In this document: positions 30,055 to 31,575 of the stretch, one piece after another | Layout: each line of letters starts with the position of its first letter | Numbering within the stretch: the first letter of the stretch is position 1 | Assembly: GCA_012800155.1 (NCBI GenBank) | Contig: JAAZJX010000009.1 | Coordinates: forward strand, 1 to 31,575 | From: Candidatus Magasanikiibacteriota bacterium | GTDB taxonomy: Bacteria; Patescibacteriota; Patescibacteriia; Magasanikbacterales; UBA922 | Direction: 5' to 3' | Length of the DNA: 31,575 bases | Made by a program: the position numbers and the translations under genes | Notes under the pieces: model-generated | Seen by the model: only the letters and a program-made list of their open reading frames with translations | Database searches by the model: none | What the model was told of the DNA's origin: nothing

Positions 30055-30083
30055 TTGACAAAAAATTTGTTTTGTTGTAGGAT
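30055..30083 (+). promoter_or_regulatory. Promoter of metK
   Basis: TTGACA (30055-30060), 17-nt spacer, TAGGAT (30078-30083). The start site would be near 30090, giving a leader of about 150 nt before the metK ATG. Confidence 0.68.
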
Positions 30084-30089
30084 TGGATT

Positions 30090-30238
30090 ATTAATCAAAG
30101 CGTTTTTTTAGATGGTGTTAATTGTTGGTTGGTTTTTTCCTAAATATTAGGATACTGCTCAACAATTTCCTTCCGTTTCTACTAAAATTGTTATAACGGA
30201 CTTGTCTATCTTTGAAACGCATTAAGCGTTTTTTTTGT
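30090..30238 (+). promoter_or_regulatory. Candidate riboswitch/attenuator leader of metK
   Basis: Pairings visible in the sequence: closing helix GCGTTT...AGATGG (30100-30115) with CTATCT...AAACGC (30206-30220), 12 bp around a small internal loop; hairpin TCCTAA-ATA-TTAGGA (30138-30152); stem AACAATTT (30161-30168) with AAATTGTT (30185-30192), whose loop TCCGTT (30172-30177) pairs with AACGGA (30195-30200) as an H-type pseudoknot. An alternative stem AATTGTTG (30120-30127) with CAACAATT (30160-30167) excludes the pseudoknot stem. The 3' strand of the closing helix is also the 5' strand of the terminator at 30215. I find none of the SAM-I core sequences and no T-box sequence. Confidence 0.6.
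30215..30238 (+). terminator. Terminator hairpin directly before metK
   Basis: AAACGC (30215-30220), ATTAA loop, GCGTTT (30226-30231), followed by a T-run up to the metK ATG. AAACGC can instead pair with GCGTTT at 30100, so the terminator and the leader closing helix are mutually exclusive. Confidence 0.65.
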
Positions 30239-31381
30239 ATGCAAAAATACATTTTTACTTCAGAATCAGTAACTGAGGGACATCCAGATAAAATTTGTGA
30301 TCAAATTTCTGATGCAGTTTTAGATTGTCTTTTAAAAGAAGATCCAAAATCTCATGTAGCAGTAGAATCTTTTGCTACTACAGGTTTAGTTTTTGTAATT
30401 GGTGAGGTTAGTACTCATGCAGAAGTTGATGTACAAAAAATAGTTCGTGAAGTTCTTCGTGATATTGGTTATACTGACCCAGCTTATGGAATTGATGCAG
30501 AGCATGCTGGAATTTTAATTTCTATTCATGAACAATCTGGAGATATAAATCAAGGAGTTGATAGAGGTGATATTGAAGAACAAGGAGCTGGAGATCAAGG
30601 TCTTATGTTTGGTTATGCTTGTAATGAGACTAAGGAATTAATGCCTCTTCCAATTATGTTGTCACATAAATTAGCTAAACGCTTAGCAGAAGTTAGAAAA
30701 GATGGAACAATTTCATATCTTCGTCCTGATGGTAAGACTCAAGTAGCAGTAAAATATGTTGATGGTCAACCTACTAAATTAAAAAATGTTGTAGTAGCAG
30801 CTCAACATCATGAGAATATTGAAGTGGAACAATTACGCGCAGATATTATTAAACATGTTATTGAGCCAGTTTGTAAAGATTATTTAGATACGGATACTGA
30901 ATTTTTTATCAATATGACTGGTAAGTTTGTAATCGGTGGTCCGCAAGGTGATACTGGTTTGACAGGTAGAAAAATTATTGTAGATACTTATGGTGGTATG
31001 GGACATCATGGTGGAGGATGTTTTTCTGGAAAAGATCCAAGTAAAGTTGATCGGAGTGGTGCTTATATGGCGCGTTATGTAGCCAAAAATATTGTTGCAG
31101 CTGGTTTGGCTGATCGTTGTGAGATTCAAGTGGCTTATGTGATTGGTCGAGCTGAACCAACTAGTATTCATATTGATACTTTTGGAACAGGTAAATATAC
31201 TGATGAACAAATAATTGAAGCAGTAAAAAAAGTTTTTGATTTTCGACCAGGAAAAATTATTGAACAATTAGATTTATTAAAACCAATTTATCGTGCTACT
31301 TCTGTTTATGGACATTTTGGTAGAGAAGATTTTAGTTGGGAGAAAACAGATAGAGTAGAGGAGTTGAAGAAAGTGATTTAA
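30239..31381 (+). CDS. metK: S-adenosylmethionine synthetase
   Basis: 380 residues from the ATG at 30239. An upstream in-frame TTG at 30212 lies within the terminator stem and is rejected; 30239 gives MQKYIFTSESVTEGHPDKIC, the family N-terminus. Further signatures are GAGDQGLMFGYA, the GRKIIVDTYGG loop, and GGCFSGKDPSKVDRSGAYMARYVA (positions about 260-285) with the phosphate and metal ligands. The enzyme makes SAM from methionine and ATP. There is no Shine-Dalgarno site; the start abuts the T-run of the leader terminator, so control is probably at transcription elongation. Confidence 0.97.
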   Translation: MQKYIFTSESVTEGHPDKICDQISDAVLDCLLKEDPKSHVAVESFATTGLVFVIGEVSTHAEVDVQKIVREVLRDIGYTDPAYGIDAEHAGILISIHEQSGDINQGVDRGDIEEQGAGDQGLMFGYACNETKELMPLPIMLSHKLAKRLAEVRKDGTISYLRPDGKTQVAVKYVDGQPTKLKNVVVAAQHHENIEVEQLRADIIKHVIEPVCKDYLDTDTEFFINMTGKFVIGGPQGDTGLTGRKIIVDTYGGMGHHGGGCFSGKDPSKVDRSGAYMARYVAKNIVAAGLADRCEIQVAYVIGRAEPTSIHIDTFGTGKYTDEQIIEAVKKVFDFRPGKIIEQLDLLKPIYRATSVYGHFGREDFSWEKTDRVEELKKVI

Positions 31382-31439
31382 TAATTGTTATTTTTTTCTC
31401 GTTTATTTTTTCTTATTATTCCCGCTCTCTTTTTGTTAT

Positions 31440-31575
31440 TCTCCACTTTATTCCCCTTGCCTGTCTCGCCGTAGCTTCAGCGAAGGCGGACCTGTCTCAC
31501 TGAAGACGAAGAGGGTTATTCCCCCCTTACTTGTCTCGCTGAAGGCGGAAGAGTATTGGTTCATCTCGTTAAAGG
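31440..31575. repeat. Degenerate GC-rich repeats downstream of metK
   Basis: The stretch after metK has no gene. It contains imperfect units built on CTGTCTC...CTGAAG.CG.A: at 31461, 31491 and about 31531 (CTTGTCTCGCTGAAGG), and a weaker one near 31562 (CATCTCGTTAAAGG), with TTATTCCCC interspersed. Part of it is the reverse complement of the GC-rich repeat at 19554. The array runs out of the window. Confidence 0.6.

Noticed and set aside
30090..30238. metK leader as a classical SAM-I riboswitch or T-box
   Set aside because: The SAM-I core sequences and the T-box UGGNACC-type sequence are absent, and the pseudoknot layout differs.
30884..31267. Open frame of 127 codons on the minus strand across metK
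   Set aside because: It is antisense to a highly conserved gene, has no ribosome site or promoter, and its composition is a mirror of metK codons.
1..31575. Use of genetic code 25 (UGA as glycine), known from Gracilibacteria/SR1
   Set aside because: About thirty full-length genes contain no in-frame TGA, tRNA-Trp has anticodon CCA, and one Nudix gene ends with TGA. The single in-frame TGA in the mini-gene is better explained as a mutation.
1..31575. CRISPR array, prophage or insertion sequence
   Set aside because: No regularly spaced repeats, no Cas, phage structural or transposase genes were found on either strand.

Overview
The window is strongly AT-rich and gene-dense. Almost every gene is on the + strand, spacers are very short, and Shine-Dalgarno sequences are rare. 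Gene content points to a Candidatus Patescibacteria (CPR) bacterium: a DUF4012 membrane protein next to a GT2 glycosyltransferase, MreB, a single-chain archaeal/eukaryotic-type glycyl-tRNA synthetase, a YgjP-type metalloprotein and several uncharacterised envelope proteins. The lineage within CPR cannot be read from the sequence alone. Stops are nearly all TAA. TGA ends only one clear gene and is not used as a sense codon in the long genes, so the standard bacterial code applies.

Layout. 1-837: 3' part of a membrane protein. 1084-3411: nucleotide-hydrolase cluster (HIT protein, then three Nudix genes carrying four Nudix domains). 3437-12141: envelope and sugar block: RmlB-type dehydratase, FdtA/WxcM-type cupin, SLT-domain muramidase-like protein, RmlD-type reductase, GT2, DUF4012 protein, MreB, and a GT4 gene broken by a -1 frameshift at a double slippery sequence. 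12187-19531: housekeeping run: holB, BNR-repeat lipoprotein, frr, glyS (own promoter), small coiled-coil protein, M16 protease, tpiA, TPR membrane protein.

19540-24000: a scattered tRNA array, Thr(UGU), Tyr(GUA), Thr(GGU), Trp(CCA), plus rpmG. Its order resembles the conserved bacterial Thr-Tyr-Gly-Thr-tuf ... rpmG-Trp-secE-nusG region, but tuf, secE and nusG are absent. Between these RNAs lie mutM, a minus-strand mini-gene with an in-frame TGA, and two paralogous genes of unknown function. The mini-gene and the paralogues have strong Shine-Dalgarno sites and less AT-rich composition, unlike the surroundings. Beside the intact tRNA-Thr and tRNA-Tyr genes are partial copies of the same tRNAs. 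Each copy is interrupted by an exactly 30-nt insert built of two adjacent 15-nt hairpins (6-bp stem, 3-nt loop). The two inserts share architecture but not sequence.

24079-29954: cupin protein, YgjP-like metalloprotein, MurG/MGDG-synthase-like GT-B protein, EamA transporter, membrane-anchored GH-A-like protein, minus-strand tRNA-Val and an amino-acid permease. 30055-31381: metK with a roughly 150-nt leader. The leader can form a long closing helix, a hairpin, an H-type pseudoknot and a terminator that competes with the closing helix. This looks like a riboswitch, but I do not recognise it as a known SAM class or a T-box. After metK the window ends in degenerate GC-rich repeats related to one near 19554.

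The most interesting items are the metK leader, the paired 30-nt double-hairpin inserts in tRNA copies, the GT4 frameshift, and the Shine-Dalgarno-bearing foreign-looking genes in the tRNA array.
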